DNA of 64,000 bases from Leifsonia xyli subsp. cynodontis DSM 46306 (GCF_000470775.1 NC_022438.1:1612001-1676000); one strand, 5' to 3'. Counted from the first letter of the stretch, positions 23,548 to 32,764 are shown. Notes: generated by a model from the letters alone, not told the origin. Program-made: numbers and translations.

Positions 23548-24024
23548 ATGTCGTGCATCCGGTTCAACACCCCTGCCCAGCGCCAGGCGATGCGAGAGCA
23601 CCGGCCGGCGATGCTGACAGCCGAGGAGGCAGCGGCGCTCCACCCGGCTCCCGAGGTGACCGAGAGCAAGATCCAGCGGCTGCGGCTGCTGGCGACGGAC
23701 ACGAACCCGAAGATCCGCGAGGCGGTGGCCTCCAGCTACAACGCGCCCGAGGATCTTCTCGCAACGCTCGCGAACGATCCCGACGAGGGCGTGCGCGGCT
23801 GTGTGGCGAAGAACGAGGTCACGCCGTGCGACATTCTGCGCCACCTCGCCGACGACAGCTCGGAGACAGTGCGTGGCTGGGTCGCCGTCAACTACTTCGT
23901 CCCGGCGGATGTGATGGCGACGCTCGCCGGGGATCGCAGCCGCACAGTCAGGAGCCTGGTGAAGTGGAAGAGCGACCTCGCTGCGGAAGCCGAAGCGGAG
24001 GCCACAGCCCGGGCGGCGGTCTGA
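23548..24024 (+). CDS. LRV/HEAT-type repeat protein
   Basis: The frame gives 158 residues from an ATG at 23548; an ATG at 23524 would add eight residues and cannot be excluded, because the GGAGG before 23548 is too close to serve it. At least three repeats of about 24 residues follow the leucine-rich-repeat-variant pattern: Leu-Ala-x-Asp-x-x-x-x-Val-Arg-x-x-Val-Ala-x-Asn, seen near residues 50, 75 and 100. Such repeats make a curved helical scaffold for protein or nucleic acid binding. The stop is one base from the start of the next gene, so co-expression is likely. Confidence 0.7.
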   Translation: MSCIRFNTPAQRQAMREHRPAMLTAEEAAALHPAPEVTESKIQRLRLLATDTNPKIREAVASSYNAPEDLLATLANDPDEGVRGCVAKNEVTPCDILRHLADDSSETVRGWVAVNYFVPADVMATLAGDRSRTVRSLVKWKSDLAAEAEAEATARAAV

Positions 24025-24025
24025 A

Positions 24026-24397
24026 GTGGCCGATCCCGCGAGCGTGCGCGTCGACTCCTGGGCGTGGGCCGTGCGGCTGTTCAAGACCCGCTCATCGGCC
24101 TCGGACGCCTGCAAAGCCGGGCATCTGAGAGTCAATGGCGATCGGGCGAAGCCCGCGCAGCCGGTGAAGGTGGGCGACGAGGTCCGCGCCTTCGCGGGCG
24201 GGTCGGAGAAGCTCTACATCGCGAGGCGGCTGATCGTGAAGCGCGTCGGCGCAGCCGTGGCGGCGGAGTGCTACGAAGATCGGACGCCGCCGCCTCTCCC
24301 GAAAGCGGAGACCCCGACCGGGATCACCCGCGAGCGCGGTGCCGGACGCCCGACCAAACGGGAACGGCGGATGCTGGAACAGCTGCGGGGGCGCTGA
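24026..24397 (+). CDS. S4-domain RNA-binding protein (Hsp15-like)
   Basis: The GTG at 24026 gives 123 residues. Residues 8 to 70 form an S4 domain: Arg-Val-Asp-Ser-Trp-Ala-Trp-Ala-Val-Arg-Leu-Phe-Lys-Thr-Arg, then Ala-Gly-His-Leu-Arg-Val-Asn-Gly and Lys-Val-Gly-Asp-Glu-Val. The C-terminus is basic (Lys-Arg-Glu-Arg-Arg) as in HslR/Hsp15 proteins, which bind free 50S subunits with stalled nascent chains after heat shock in E. coli. The family match is clear; the physiological role here is inferred. Confidence 0.85.
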   Translation: MADPASVRVDSWAWAVRLFKTRSSASDACKAGHLRVNGDRAKPAQPVKVGDEVRAFAGGSEKLYIARRLIVKRVGAAVAAECYEDRTPPPLPKAETPTGITRERGAGRPTKRERRMLEQLRGR

Positions 24398-24487
24398 GGG
24401 ACGAGCCGGGCGGCGGGTCGATGTCTGCGCCGACGCCGATGTGAAGGCGCGGTCGCCGCAAGCCGCGGCGCGCTGCGGGAACGGCAG

Positions 24488-24877
24488 CTACTCGGCGAGC
24501 ACGGACAGCACATTGCCGGCCGGGTCACGGAACCAGGCGATGTCCGGCCCGCGGTTCTGCGCCCTGCCGCGAGCGATGCCTTTCTCATCCGTCCGCAGGT
24601 CGTCGTCCTCGTAGATCTTGGTGACGACGCCCTTCGCGTTGAGGGCGTCGACCGCCGCGTCGATGTCGTCGACGACGAGGTTCAGGATGGTGAACGACGC
24701 GGGCGCGTGATCCGGCTTCGGGTAGACGAAGACATGGCCGCCTGCGGGCAGGGCGAGATCCAGGGAGCCCATCAGGCCGTCGGAGACGTCGAGGCTCAGG
24801 ACGTCCCGGTAGAAAGCGCGGGCGGCGGCGATGTCGTCCACGCTGAAACCGCTGAAGATGTCGAGGATGCTGACCAT
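24488..24877 (-). CDS. VOC-superfamily (glyoxalase-like) protein
   Basis: This 129-residue protein, from an ATG at 24877, has two beta-alpha-beta modules: Phe-Ser-Val-Asp-Asp-Ile-Ala-Ala-Ala-Arg-Ala-Phe-Tyr near residue 11 and Leu-Val-Val-Asp-Asp-Ile-Asp-Ala-Ala-Val near 70, ending with Trp-Phe-Arg-Asp-Pro-Ala-Gly-Asn, a typical VOC closing motif. VOC proteins include glyoxalases, dioxygenases and resistance proteins; the metal ligands and substrate are not clear. A longer upstream frame was not used because the ATG begins the first VOC strand. Confidence 0.8.
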   Translation of the reverse strand: MVSILDIFSGFSVDDIAAARAFYRDVLSLDVSDGLMGSLDLALPAGGHVFVYPKPDHAPASFTILNLVVDDIDAAVDALNAKGVVTKIYEDDDLRTDEKGIARGRAQNRGPDIAWFRDPAGNVLSVLAE

Positions 24878-25075
24878 ACGCCCCACTCTCCTCCACGGGG
24901 AGCGGCGAGTCCAGGCTAGTGCGGCTCGGAAGGGTACGCCCGCGCCGCACGGCTCCTCCCCCGCTCGACGCTCGTCGAATGCGAGGCCATTATGATAACT
25001 TAAACTATACGAGTTGCGTGACGACACCCCGTCACTGACCGTGCAGCAGCCTCTTGTGTCTCGAAAGGCTTCGCC

Positions 25076-26777
25076 ATGGCCACCGTCTCAGCGCATGTCG
25101 CGGTCGCCCTCACCCGTTGCCTCGATCGGGTGTTCAGGGTGATGGGCACCGGCAACGCGCACTTCCTCGACGCGATCGAACGCGGCACCGACGCCACCTT
25201 CGTCGCCGTCCGCCACGAGGCCGGCGGGGTCGTGGCGGCCGATGCCCACTACCGCGTCTGCGGACGGCTGGCGGCGGCGACCTCGACCTATGGCCCGGGC
25301 TTCACGAACACCCTCACACCGCTCGCCGAGGCGGCGCAGGCGCGCATCCCGCTGCTGCTGGTGGTCGGCGACGCGCCCGCCTCCGGGCCGCGACCGTGGG
25401 ACGTCGACCAGATCGCCCTCGCCTCCGCGGTCGGCGTGCGGACGTACACCGTGGGCGTCCGGGACGCTGCCGCGACCGCGCTCACCGCGCTCGAGCATTC
25501 GCGGGCGCAGCGCAAGCCCGCGGTGGTCGCCATCCCTTACGATATGGCGTCGTGTGAGATCGGTCCGGTCCCCGATCTGCCCCTGCCCCCGCCGCCCGCT
25601 CCCGCCATCCCCACCGGCCCGGTCGCCGAAGCCGCACTGGATCGCATCGCTGAGGGGCTCGCCGGCGCACAGCGAGCGCTCCTGCTCGCCGGACGCGGCG
25701 CGTGGCTCGCGGACGCGGGTGCGGTGCTCGGCGAGCTGGCTGCGCAGACCGGTGCGGTCACCGCGTCGAGCGCGCTCGGCCGGGGAATCTTCCCCGAAGA
25801 CCGGTACGACCTCGGCGTGACCGGCGGCCTCGGCGCGCACCCGGCGATGACGCTCGTGCGCGAGGCCGATGTCGCCGTCGTCTTCGGCACCTCGCTCAAC
25901 CCGTTCCTCACCCGTTTCGGCGAGCTGTTCGCGCCGGGGACGCAGGTGTTCCAGGTCGATATCGCCCCCACCGCCACCCATCCTCAGGTGAACGGGTACG
26001 TGCGCGGCGACGCCGCCGAGGTCGCGCGGCTCGTGCTCGAACGCCTCCGCCGCGCAGGGGCTGCGGCCTCCGGGTGGCGCGAGAGCGTGGATGTCCGCGC
26101 CCTGCGCTCCTACGACAGGGGCGACGGCCTCGCGCCCGACGGCCGCCTGGATCCGCGCACTGCGGCTGCTCGCATCGGCGAACTGCTCCCCGACGACCGT
26201 GTCGTCGTGTCCGACAGCGGCCACTTCCTCGGCTGGGCGAATATGCACTGGCCGGTCGCGAGCCCCGATCGCATGGTCATGGTCGGCACGGCGTTCCAGT
26301 CGATCGGCCAGGGCTTCCCGAGCGTCGTCGGTGCGGCGGCCGCCCGCCCCGAGTCCACGATCGTGCTCACCACCGGCGAGGGCGGTGGGCTGATGGCGAT
26401 CGCCGACCTCGAATCGGCGATACGCGCCGCGGGCGGGCGGGGGCTTGCGGTGGTGTGGAACGACGCCGCCTACGGCGCCGAGATCACCCTCTACGGGACC
26501 GCAGGGCCTCGCACGGGAGCCGATGCTCATTCCGGAGATCGACTTCGCCGCGGTCGCGCGGGCCTTCGACGCCGAAGGCGTCGTCGTCCGCACTGTCGCC
26601 GATTTGGACGCACTGGCCGAGTGGACCGCGCACGACGCTCGCGAGCGTCCGTTCCTGCTGCTGGATCTGCGCATCAGCGGCAGTGTCATCGCGCCCTACT
26701 ATCAGGAGATCATCCGCATGAAATCCTCCGTGCACCAGCCGGTCCAGCACGCGCACCGCGGGCACAGCAGTCCCTAG
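25076..26777 (+). pseudogene. Thiamine-diphosphate-dependent enzyme (acetolactate-synthase-like), frameshifted
   Basis: From the ATG at 25076 (GAAAGG upstream) the frame is good for about 475 residues: Phe-Val-Ala-Val-Arg-His-Glu-Ala-Gly-Gly with the N-terminal Glu, a central Rossmann-like domain, and the cofactor motif Thr-Gly-Glu-Gly-Gly ... Asn-Asp-Ala-Ala-Tyr-Gly. Near 26501 the frame is lost: the natural Tyr-Gly-Thr-Gln-Gly-Leu continues in another frame, Gly-Leu-Ala-Arg-Glu-Pro, to a stop at 26777. One extra base fits. The lost part would close the cofactor domain. The exact reaction is unknown. It overlaps the convergent downstream gene by four bases. Confidence 0.8.
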
Positions 26778-27718
26778 ACGAAACGCACAGCCTCCTGCAG
26801 CCGCGGGCGCAGCTCGAACGCGCGGTCGACGCTCTCACGGCCGGCGGCGTTCGCGCCGTCGCGGAGGATCGCGGGCAGGAGCGAGCGGCGGACGACGAGC
26901 GAACCGGCGAGACGGCCACGCGGGACCGCATCGAACGGAACGGCCAGGGCGTCATCCGGGACGACGACGAGATGACCGGTGAAGCGCACGCCCGCCTGAC
27001 GGCCGAAGGACTTGGCGGCGCGAGCGAGGTCGTGGAATGGCTCCTCGTCGCGGGCAAGGCCGGGGCCGACGAGTTCGCCCTTCGCGATCCTGACCTCGCC
27101 GCCCCAATCGGCGGAGCGGACGGCGAAGAGGCCGGCGGGACCGAGGACGATGTGATCCAGCTTGGTGTCGGAGGCGGGATGGACAGCGACATCGCTCCAG
27201 AGGGTGAAGCCGATTCCGAGGCCCGACACAGCCCGGGCTGTGGCCTCCTGGGCGAGAGCGGCGGCCAGCAGCCGGCGGATCTCGCGCGGCGCCGAGCGCA
27301 CCAGGCCCGGATCGTACGGGTCGGCGTCGCTGCCGCGGCCCATCCACTCCCGCATGAGGGCGAGGAAGCGCTCGCGGGCCTGTCCGCCGGGATGGCCGTA
27401 GCTGCGGGCGCGCACGGTTCCGCCGCGGGCGGCGGAACGGGTGGGGTGCATGGTGGCGCTGAACCCGCCGGCGGCCGACTCGCCGGAGACGGCGTCCACG
27501 GCGAGGCTCTCGCCGCGGTCGTAGCGAGCGCGGGAATCAGGATCGCCGACCAGCTCCCAGGCGGCCTGAACGGCCTGGAACCGGGCGGCGGTCCCGCCCG
27601 TGTCCGGATGGGTCTCGCGCGCAAGCCGCCGGTAGGCCCGGCGCAGGTCCTCCTGGCTCACGGCCGCGCTGACGCCGAGGGTCTCGTAGGGGCTCGGCGC
27701 GGCCGGACTGTCGCTCAT
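26774..27718 (-). CDS. J-domain protein with a degenerate NERD-like C-terminal domain
   Basis: This 314-residue protein starts at an ATG at 27718 (a GTG four codons upstream is possible). Residues 10 to 68 form a J-domain with Tyr-Glu-Thr-Leu-Gly-Val and the His37-Pro38-Asp39 motif that stimulates Hsp70 ATPase. Residues 175 to 300 resemble a NERD nuclease-like fold: Asp188 in Lys-Leu-Asp-His-Ile-Val-Leu-Gly-Pro-Ala-Gly-Leu-Phe, then Val-Arg-Ser-Ala-Asp-Trp-Gly-Gly. In NERD domains this place normally has Glu-x-Lys; here it is Arg-x-Ala, so a nuclease role looks unlikely. No dnaK gene is nearby. Confidence 0.8.
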   Translation of the reverse strand: MSDSPAAPSPYETLGVSAAVSQEDLRRAYRRLARETHPDTGGTAARFQAVQAAWELVGDPDSRARYDRGESLAVDAVSGESAAGGFSATMHPTRSAARGGTVRARSYGHPGGQARERFLALMREWMGRGSDADPYDPGLVRSAPREIRRLLAAALAQEATARAVSGLGIGFTLWSDVAVHPASDTKLDHIVLGPAGLFAVRSADWGGEVRIAKGELVGPGLARDEEPFHDLARAAKSFGRQAGVRFTGHLVVVPDDALAVPFDAVPRGRLAGSLVVRRSLLPAILRDGANAAGRESVDRAFELRPRLQEAVRFV

Positions 27719-27777
27719 GGCTTTCGACACTAGCGCGCGGTCCCGCGAATTCGCTTCACTTTCGATGAGGACAGGAT

Positions 27778-28100
27778 GTGACCGACACGGCGAAGGCGCT
27801 CTGTGTCGGCACGCGGACCAGGGTCAGCGCGTCTCCGACCCACTCCGGTTCGTGCAGGTCGCCCCGCCCGGGCCGGCGTGCTCGATCGCGTTCGGCGAGG
27901 GGCTCACCGATACGGTCCCGGGAACGGTGACGGGACTCCCGATCGTGGCGCCGGACGCCGATGCCGCGCTCGCGCACCTCCGGGAGAACGGTGTGGACGC
28001 GCAGGGCGTCGCCGATTTCGGCTGGGGGCGCTTCGCGACGTTCGCCGATCCGGACGGCAACCGCTGGAGCCTGCAGGATCTGCCGCCGCGCCCCTCAGCG
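27778..28100 (+). pseudogene. VOC-family gene remnant
   Basis: A Val-Thr-Asp-Thr-Ala-Lys-Ala-Leu start (from 27778), typical of a VOC protein, is followed by a change of frame. The rest reads Phe-Val-Gln-Val-Ala-Pro-Pro-Gly, Cys-Ser-Ile-Ala-Phe-Gly, and ends with Phe-Ala-Asp-Pro-Asp-Gly-Asn-Arg-Trp-Ser-Leu-Gln in a second frame. About 25 residues of the first strand-helix unit are missing, so the gene has a deletion plus frameshift. It overlaps the end of the convergent beta-helix gene region. Confidence 0.7.
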
Positions 28101-28112
28101 GGGAGGTGTCCG

Positions 28113-30593
28113 TCACTGCACGGAGACCTCGTTCAGGGCGACGTGTCCCCAGGTGAGGTTGGCTCCCCTGATCTGTATTTCGAATCGTGTCGCCGTCATC
28201 GGAGCGTGGAAGGTCACCGTGCGGCTCTCGACGGTTGAGGTGTTCTGCGACCAGCTCAGCGCCGTGATGGGGACGACCGTCTGCCAGGGACCGTCGTCTC
28301 CATTCAACGCCTGCACGAACACGGACGTCGGTCCTTGCCCTTGTCCGAAGGCGACCTGGAAGGTGATCGAGTCGGCGGTCACGGGCGGACTGTCGATTTC
28401 GATGTACCCGAGGGAGCCGCTCGACGAGGCCCAGGAGGTCGCGGTGTCGTCGTCGATGAGCGCCGCCGTGGTGTTCGTGGCGCTGAGTTCACCCATGGAG
28501 GTGGCGGCCACACCTTGATAGCTGGCTCCGACTTCGTAGAGGGCGATGTGCCCCCAGGTGGTGTTGCCCGCACGGACCAGCAGCCGCAGTTGCGTGGTGG
28601 ACACAGCGGCGGGAAGCGGGACCTTGGCATATTCGACGTTCGTGCTGTTCTGGTGCCAGTTCAGGCTTGCGGAACGGACGGAGGTGACCCATGAGCTGCC
28701 GTTCCAGGTCTGAACGTCGACGCTCGTCGGCCCCTGGCCTTGTCCGAATGCGGCGGCGAGAGTGACGGCATCGAAGGTGCGGGCCTCGCCGAACTGCACA
28801 GTGACATTCCCGGGGAACGTGGGCGAGTCCGCGGACGCCCACGACGTCGAGCTCCTCCCGTCCACAACGTTCGCGATGTTCCCGATCGAAGTGCCCAGCG
28901 TTGTGGAAGCGGTCTCTGTCACAGCGTGCTGGATCGCTCCGGCGTCGACGGCGCCCATCGGGACAGCGGTGCCGAGCTCGTCCTTGGTCTGTCCCCACTC
29001 TGAGACGCCGATTCCACGAGCCGGCGAACCCGAGTCCGGGGTGTAGGCGGAGACGTAGGCGGTGAATTGAGCGGGAGTGATGAACCCGCTTGCGGGGAGG
29101 GCGGCAGCCGGGTTCGCGACGGCGGGGTCGCCCATCGCGGGCGCGGGGTCGTTGGCCGCCGGGGTGGTCGACGACGCGCCGCTCCAGTACAGGTTGTGGG
29201 AGTAGTGGTTCGCCTTCTGCCCGCTGACGTTGTACGGGACGTTCGCGGGGTTGTAGATGATGTTGTCTGCCAGGGTGTGCGTGGGCGAGACCGAGTTGCT
29301 GGAGGTGTCTGCGGCGATGATGCCCACCATCGGCTCCGGAGCCCCGGGAACGCCCGGAGCCGTCAACGTCGGCGCCGGGGTCGCCGTTGCCCAGATGGTG
29401 TTGTTGTAGGCACGCGTGTTCGCGCACCCGCTGAGGAAGCGGAAGGTCAGCCGCTTATCGTCGACGCTGAGGTTGTAGCGGACCTGGTTGTTGTACGACG
29501 AGATCAGGCACATGAAGAAGCCGCCGTTGTTGCTGTCGCTGATGTTGTCTTGGACCGTTGAGTGGGTGGTTCCCATGTCCGCGTCGAAAGCGAGCGCATC
29601 CGCGTTCGAGTAGATGCCCTCCGAGGCGGTGTGCCGGACCGTGTTGCGTTGGACCAGGATGCCATCGGTGCCTTGCCACCAGATGCCGACGTTGCCGCCT
29701 CCTGCGACGAGCTGATGGGACGCGGCGCGATCGACGGTGTTGTACTGCACGAGCACGTTGTCGGCGTACTGCGGAGTGATGCCCCCGCCGGTGACGTCGT
29801 GGACGTAGTTGCTGTCGATGCTCAGGCCCGTGTACGGAACCCGGGTCGAGGCGACTTCGGTGGCGGGAATGCCCGTCTCCGAAGAATAGATTTCGCATCC
29901 CGCGCACCAGGTGGTGAAGGTGGAGATGCCGTAGGCGTTGATGTCGGCGACCTCGTTTCCCGTGATGCGGAGGCCGGAATACCAGGTCGGCGTCGTGTTC
30001 CCTCGAACCCCGACGGCGATGCCGCCGTTGCCGATCCCACCGGAGGCGCCCACGCCGTCGACCGTGTGGACGTCGTTGTTCTCGATCAGGATTCCGGGAA
30101 CCTCGCCCAGGTCCTTGGCCTCGACGTAGATCCCGCGGTAGATGTGACTGGTCGAGGCGGCGAAGTCGCTCGAGTTGGTGATTTCCAGTCCCGTGATCGT
30201 CACATCGTGCGCGTTCTGCACCTCGACCGTGTTCGTGGCCGTCGTCGCTCCGTTCAGCAGCGGACGCCCGGTGCCATAGGAACCGATCGTGATCGGAGCC
30301 GAGGACGTCCCGGAGGAGGTGATCAGCAGCGAGCCGGTCCATATGGAGCCGCCTTTGAACAGGACGCTATCGCCGGGTGCGAAACCGGTGGAGTTCACTT
30401 TCGCCAGTGAGTGCCACGGATCGCTCGGGGATGTCCCGGCGTTCGTGTCGCTGCCGGCTGCGGAGTCGACGTAGTAGGTGGTCCCCGCCGCGAGAGCGGG
30501 TTGCGCGCCGACGAGCGCGGCCGGTATCGCAACGATCGCCGCTGCCGCGATGGTGAGCCACCGCGGGCGGGCATGGGTGAATACATGCCTCAT
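28113..30593 (-). CDS. Secreted right-handed beta-helix protein with two discoidin-like domains
   Basis: This 826-residue protein has a signal peptide (residues 1 to 35, ending Ala-Leu-Ala). Residues 40 to about 540 show the repeating Asn/Asp/Gly-Ile-Val pattern of a pectate-lyase-type parallel beta-helix (Ile-Glu-Asn-Asn-Asp-Val, Ile-Thr-Gly-Asn-Glu-Val, Val-Gln-Arg-Asn-Thr-Val). Two C-terminal domains of roughly 125 residues are homologous to each other: both carry Phe-Gly-Gln-Gly-Gln-Gly-Pro-Thr-Ser-Val and end in Trp-Gly-His-x-Ala-Leu-x-Glu-Val, resembling F5/8-type carbohydrate-binding modules. Likely role: extracellular polysaccharide depolymerisation, possibly plant cell wall; catalytic residues were not identified. 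Confidence 0.8.
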   Translation of the reverse strand: MRHVFTHARPRWLTIAAAAIVAIPAALVGAQPALAAGTTYYVDSAAGSDTNAGTSPSDPWHSLAKVNSTGFAPGDSVLFKGGSIWTGSLLITSSGTSSAPITIGSYGTGRPLLNGATTATNTVEVQNAHDVTITGLEITNSSDFAASTSHIYRGIYVEAKDLGEVPGILIENNDVHTVDGVGASGGIGNGGIAVGVRGNTTPTWYSGLRITGNEVADINAYGISTFTTWCAGCEIYSSETGIPATEVASTRVPYTGLSIDSNYVHDVTGGGITPQYADNVLVQYNTVDRAASHQLVAGGGNVGIWWQGTDGILVQRNTVRHTASEGIYSNADALAFDADMGTTHSTVQDNISDSNNGGFFMCLISSYNNQVRYNLSVDDKRLTFRFLSGCANTRAYNNTIWATATPAPTLTAPGVPGAPEPMVGIIAADTSSNSVSPTHTLADNIIYNPANVPYNVSGQKANHYSHNLYWSGASSTTPAANDPAPAMGDPAVANPAAALPASGFITPAQFTAYVSAYTPDSGSPARGIGVSEWGQTKDELGTAVPMGAVDAGAIQHAVTETASTTLGTSIGNIANVVDGRSSTSWASADSPTFPGNVTVQFGEARTFDAVTLAAAFGQGQGPTSVDVQTWNGSSWVTSVRSASLNWHQNSTNVEYAKVPLPAAVSTTQLRLLVRAGNTTWGHIALYEVGASYQGVAATSMGELSATNTTAALIDDDTATSWASSSGSLGYIEIDSPPVTADSITFQVAFGQGQGPTSVFVQALNGDDGPWQTVVPITALSWSQNTSTVESRTVTFHAPMTATRFEIQIRGANLTWGHVALNEVSVQ

Positions 30594-30667
30594 GTCTTCT
30601 TCATCCCTGCTGGGGAGTGAGAGAGCTCCCTCTTTCGAAGAAAGATTTCATAAAGCCCCTATTTAAT

Positions 30668-31810
30668 TCAAGAGGGGAATCCCGGCAAACCGGAGGCGAC
30701 GGAGAGATCGAGCAGCTCGTGCCGGACGAAACTCAGCGATCTGGCCACTGCGCCCCGTACGACAACGCGTTCCAGACTCGACACCTCGATCTCCGGTTCG
30801 AACAACACCAGTGGCCTCAGAGCCACCTCGAGCCGGTCCAGAAGAGCGGCGCCCGCCGCGGCGACACCGCCGCCCACGATCACCACCTCTGGGTCCACGG
30901 CAAGGCAGAGCACCGCAAGGCCCGTCGCCAGCTCTGCGACGAATGCGTCGACGGCCATGCTGGCGCGATGATCCCCCGAGTCGGCACGCGCGAACACGGC
31001 GGCGGGATCGTCTCCAGAGTCGTTCAGATGACGGCAGGCGAACCCCCACAGCGTCGAGGGAAGCGCACCGATCTCGCCGGCGGCGCCGTGAGATCCGCGC
31101 AGAAGGGAGCCCTGGGTGATCACGCTCGCGCCGAGACGGTGGCCGACCAGGAGGCAGACCGCGCTCCTGACTCCGCGCGCGTGCCCCCACTCCTGCTCCG
31201 CAAGGGCAGCGAGCTTCGCGTCGTTCTCGACGAAGACGCGAACCCCGGGCAGCAGGCGCCCCAGGCCGCGAATCAGGTCGGGCCCCATCCAGCCAGGGAC
31301 CACGGTCGTGCGGACGACGTCACCGGAGTCCGAGACGACGCCGGGGATGCCGAACGTCGCGCAAATCACCGACTCCAGCGACACGCCCGCGTCCGCGACC
31401 GCGCGATGGACCGCATCCTGCGTCTCGCGAAAGGCCACGGAGGCCTGTGTGAGATCGATCTCGTCGGAGTGGACCACGGACAACGATTCACCGCGGAGGT
31501 CCGCGACCTCGACAGTCACACCGTGCGGGCCCAGATCCACACCGAGGACGATCCGGCGCGCAGCGTCGAAGGCATACCGTTTGGCGGGCCGCCCGGCACG
31601 ATGCCGGGTCTGCGCGGGAGGCTGTTCGCGCACCCAGCCCTCGGTCACGAGCGAGGCCAGGCTCGCCTCGACCGTCGGCCGGCTCAGCTTCGTCGTCCGC
31701 GCCAACTCCGAGACAGTGCGCGAAGGCTGGCTCGGCTGCAACGCAGCCAGGAGCAGCCGACTGTTGAGCCGCCGCAAGGTGGCGACATCGCTTCCATCCA
31801 ATGTGCTCAT
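30668..31810 (-). CDS. ROK-family transcriptional repressor
   Basis: The ATG at 31810 follows a good GGAGG site and gives 380 residues. Residues 10 to 65 contain a winged helix (Val-Ser-Glu-Leu-Ala-Arg-Thr-Thr-Lys-Leu-Ser-Arg-Pro-Thr-Val). The rest is a ROK sugar-kinase-like fold: Gly-Val-Asp-Leu-Gly-Pro-His-Gly, Phe-Gly-Ile-Pro-Gly-Val-Val and Glu-Asn-Asp-Ala-Lys. The zinc-binding Cys-x-Cys-Gly-x2-Gly-Cys motif of ROK kinases is missing (Trp-Gly-Phe-Ala-Cys-Arg at that place), so it is more likely a sugar-responsive regulator than a kinase. It lies 74 bases upstream of the beta-helix gene, same strand, and may control it. Confidence 0.85.
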   Translation of the reverse strand: MSTLDGSDVATLRRLNSRLLLAALQPSQPSRTVSELARTTKLSRPTVEASLASLVTEGWVREQPPAQTRHRAGRPAKRYAFDAARRIVLGVDLGPHGVTVEVADLRGESLSVVHSDEIDLTQASVAFRETQDAVHRAVADAGVSLESVICATFGIPGVVSDSGDVVRTTVVPGWMGPDLIRGLGRLLPGVRVFVENDAKLAALAEQEWGHARGVRSAVCLLVGHRLGASVITQGSLLRGSHGAAGEIGALPSTLWGFACRHLNDSGDDPAAVFARADSGDHRASMAVDAFVAELATGLAVLCLAVDPEVVIVGGGVAAAGAALLDRLEVALRPLVLFEPEIEVSSLERVVVRGAVARSLSFVRHELLDLSVASGLPGFPS

Positions 31811-31840
31811 CAAGCCTCCACGAGCTGAAAGAATACACAG

Positions 31841-31864
31841 GGTCCGCTCGCAACAGAGCGGACC
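31841..31864 (-). terminator. Terminator hairpin of the carotenoid operon
   Basis: A perfect nine-base inverted repeat (GGTCCGCTC / GAGCGGACC) with a six-base loop lies 19 bases after the crtEb stop, read on the minus strand, and is followed by CTGTGTATTCTTTC. It separates the carotenoid operon from the ROK gene transcribed in the same direction. Confidence 0.75.
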
Positions 31865-31882
31865 TCGCCAGCGCCCCGGGCA

Positions 31883-32764
31883 CTACACCGAGTGGAGCGC
31901 GTACCCGATCAACAGCAGGGTGAGCAAGAAGCCGCACGCGTAGTTGATCCTGAGGAAACGCCGCCAGCCTCGGTTGGCGAAGCTCGCGCGATCGTCCGGA
32001 ACGGACCAGAACGGCGCGGCGACCAGGATGTACGGGAGCGCCAGCACAGCGGCGAGCGGGCCGGGCCACGGGATCGCGAGCGCGACGAGCGCGGCGAGCG
32101 CCCAGGCCGCGATCGCGAGCCGGACGGTGCGGGCGGCGCCGAGGACGGTGGCGACCGAGGCGATGCCGGCCTCGCGATCCGGCACCACATCCTGGACCGC
32201 GCCGAACGCGTGGCTGCCGACGCCCCACAGAAAGAAGGCCAGGAGCACCAGCCACAGCCCCGGGGTGACGGTCGCGCCGGCGAGCGCCAGGCCGTACAGC
32301 GCGGGGCTGACGAAGTGGATGCTCGACGTCGCCGAGTCGAGGAAGGGCACCTCTTTGAAACGCAGACCCTTGACCGAGTAGGCCAGCGCGAAGAACAGAC
32401 TGCCCGCGAGCACCGCCCCGGAGAGCGGCGGACCGGCGAGCACCAGGACGACGAGGAAGGGAAGGCTCGTGGCCGCCGCCGCGAAGAGCGTCCTGCGGTG
32501 CGTCCCCGGGTCGAGCAAAGCGCCTTCGACGCCGCCCTTGCGCGGATTGCGCAGATCGGAGGCGTAGTCGAAGACGTCGTTCGCCCCGTACATCGTGAGG
32601 TTGTACGGGATGAGGAAGAAGAGCGTGCCGACGATGAAGACAGCGTCCACCTCGCGCGCCGCGAGGAGGTAGGCGGCGGCGAAGGGGTAAGCGGTATTGA
32701 TCCAGCTGAGCGGCCGGGAGGCGATGAACAGCTGGCGGAACGGCGGCGGTGCGGCGACGGTCAC
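31883..32764 (-). CDS. crtEb: Lycopene elongase, UbiA-type prenyltransferase
   Basis: The GTG at 32764 overlaps the previous stop by four bases and gives 293 residues. Seven to nine membrane helices, with an Asn-Asp-Val-Phe-Asp-Tyr-Ala-Ser-Asp motif near residue 63 (the Asn-Asp-x2-Asp first Asp-rich motif of UbiA enzymes) and Gln-Asp-Val-Val-Pro-Asp-Arg-Glu-Ala (second motif) are clear. In Corynebacterium CrtEb adds two C5 units to lycopene to form the C50 chain. It is the last gene of the crt operon, after two cyclase subunits, as in C. glutamicum. Confidence 0.9.
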   Translation of the reverse strand: MTVAAPPPFRQLFIASRPLSWINTAYPFAAAYLLAAREVDAVFIVGTLFFLIPYNLTMYGANDVFDYASDLRNPRKGGVEGALLDPGTHRRTLFAAAATSLPFLVVLVLAGPPLSGAVLAGSLFFALAYSVKGLRFKEVPFLDSATSSIHFVSPALYGLALAGATVTPGLWLVLLAFFLWGVGSHAFGAVQDVVPDREAGIASVATVLGAARTVRLAIAAWALAALVALAIPWPGPLAAVLALPYILVAAPFWSVPDDRASFANRGWRRFLRINYACGFLLTLLLIGYALHSV

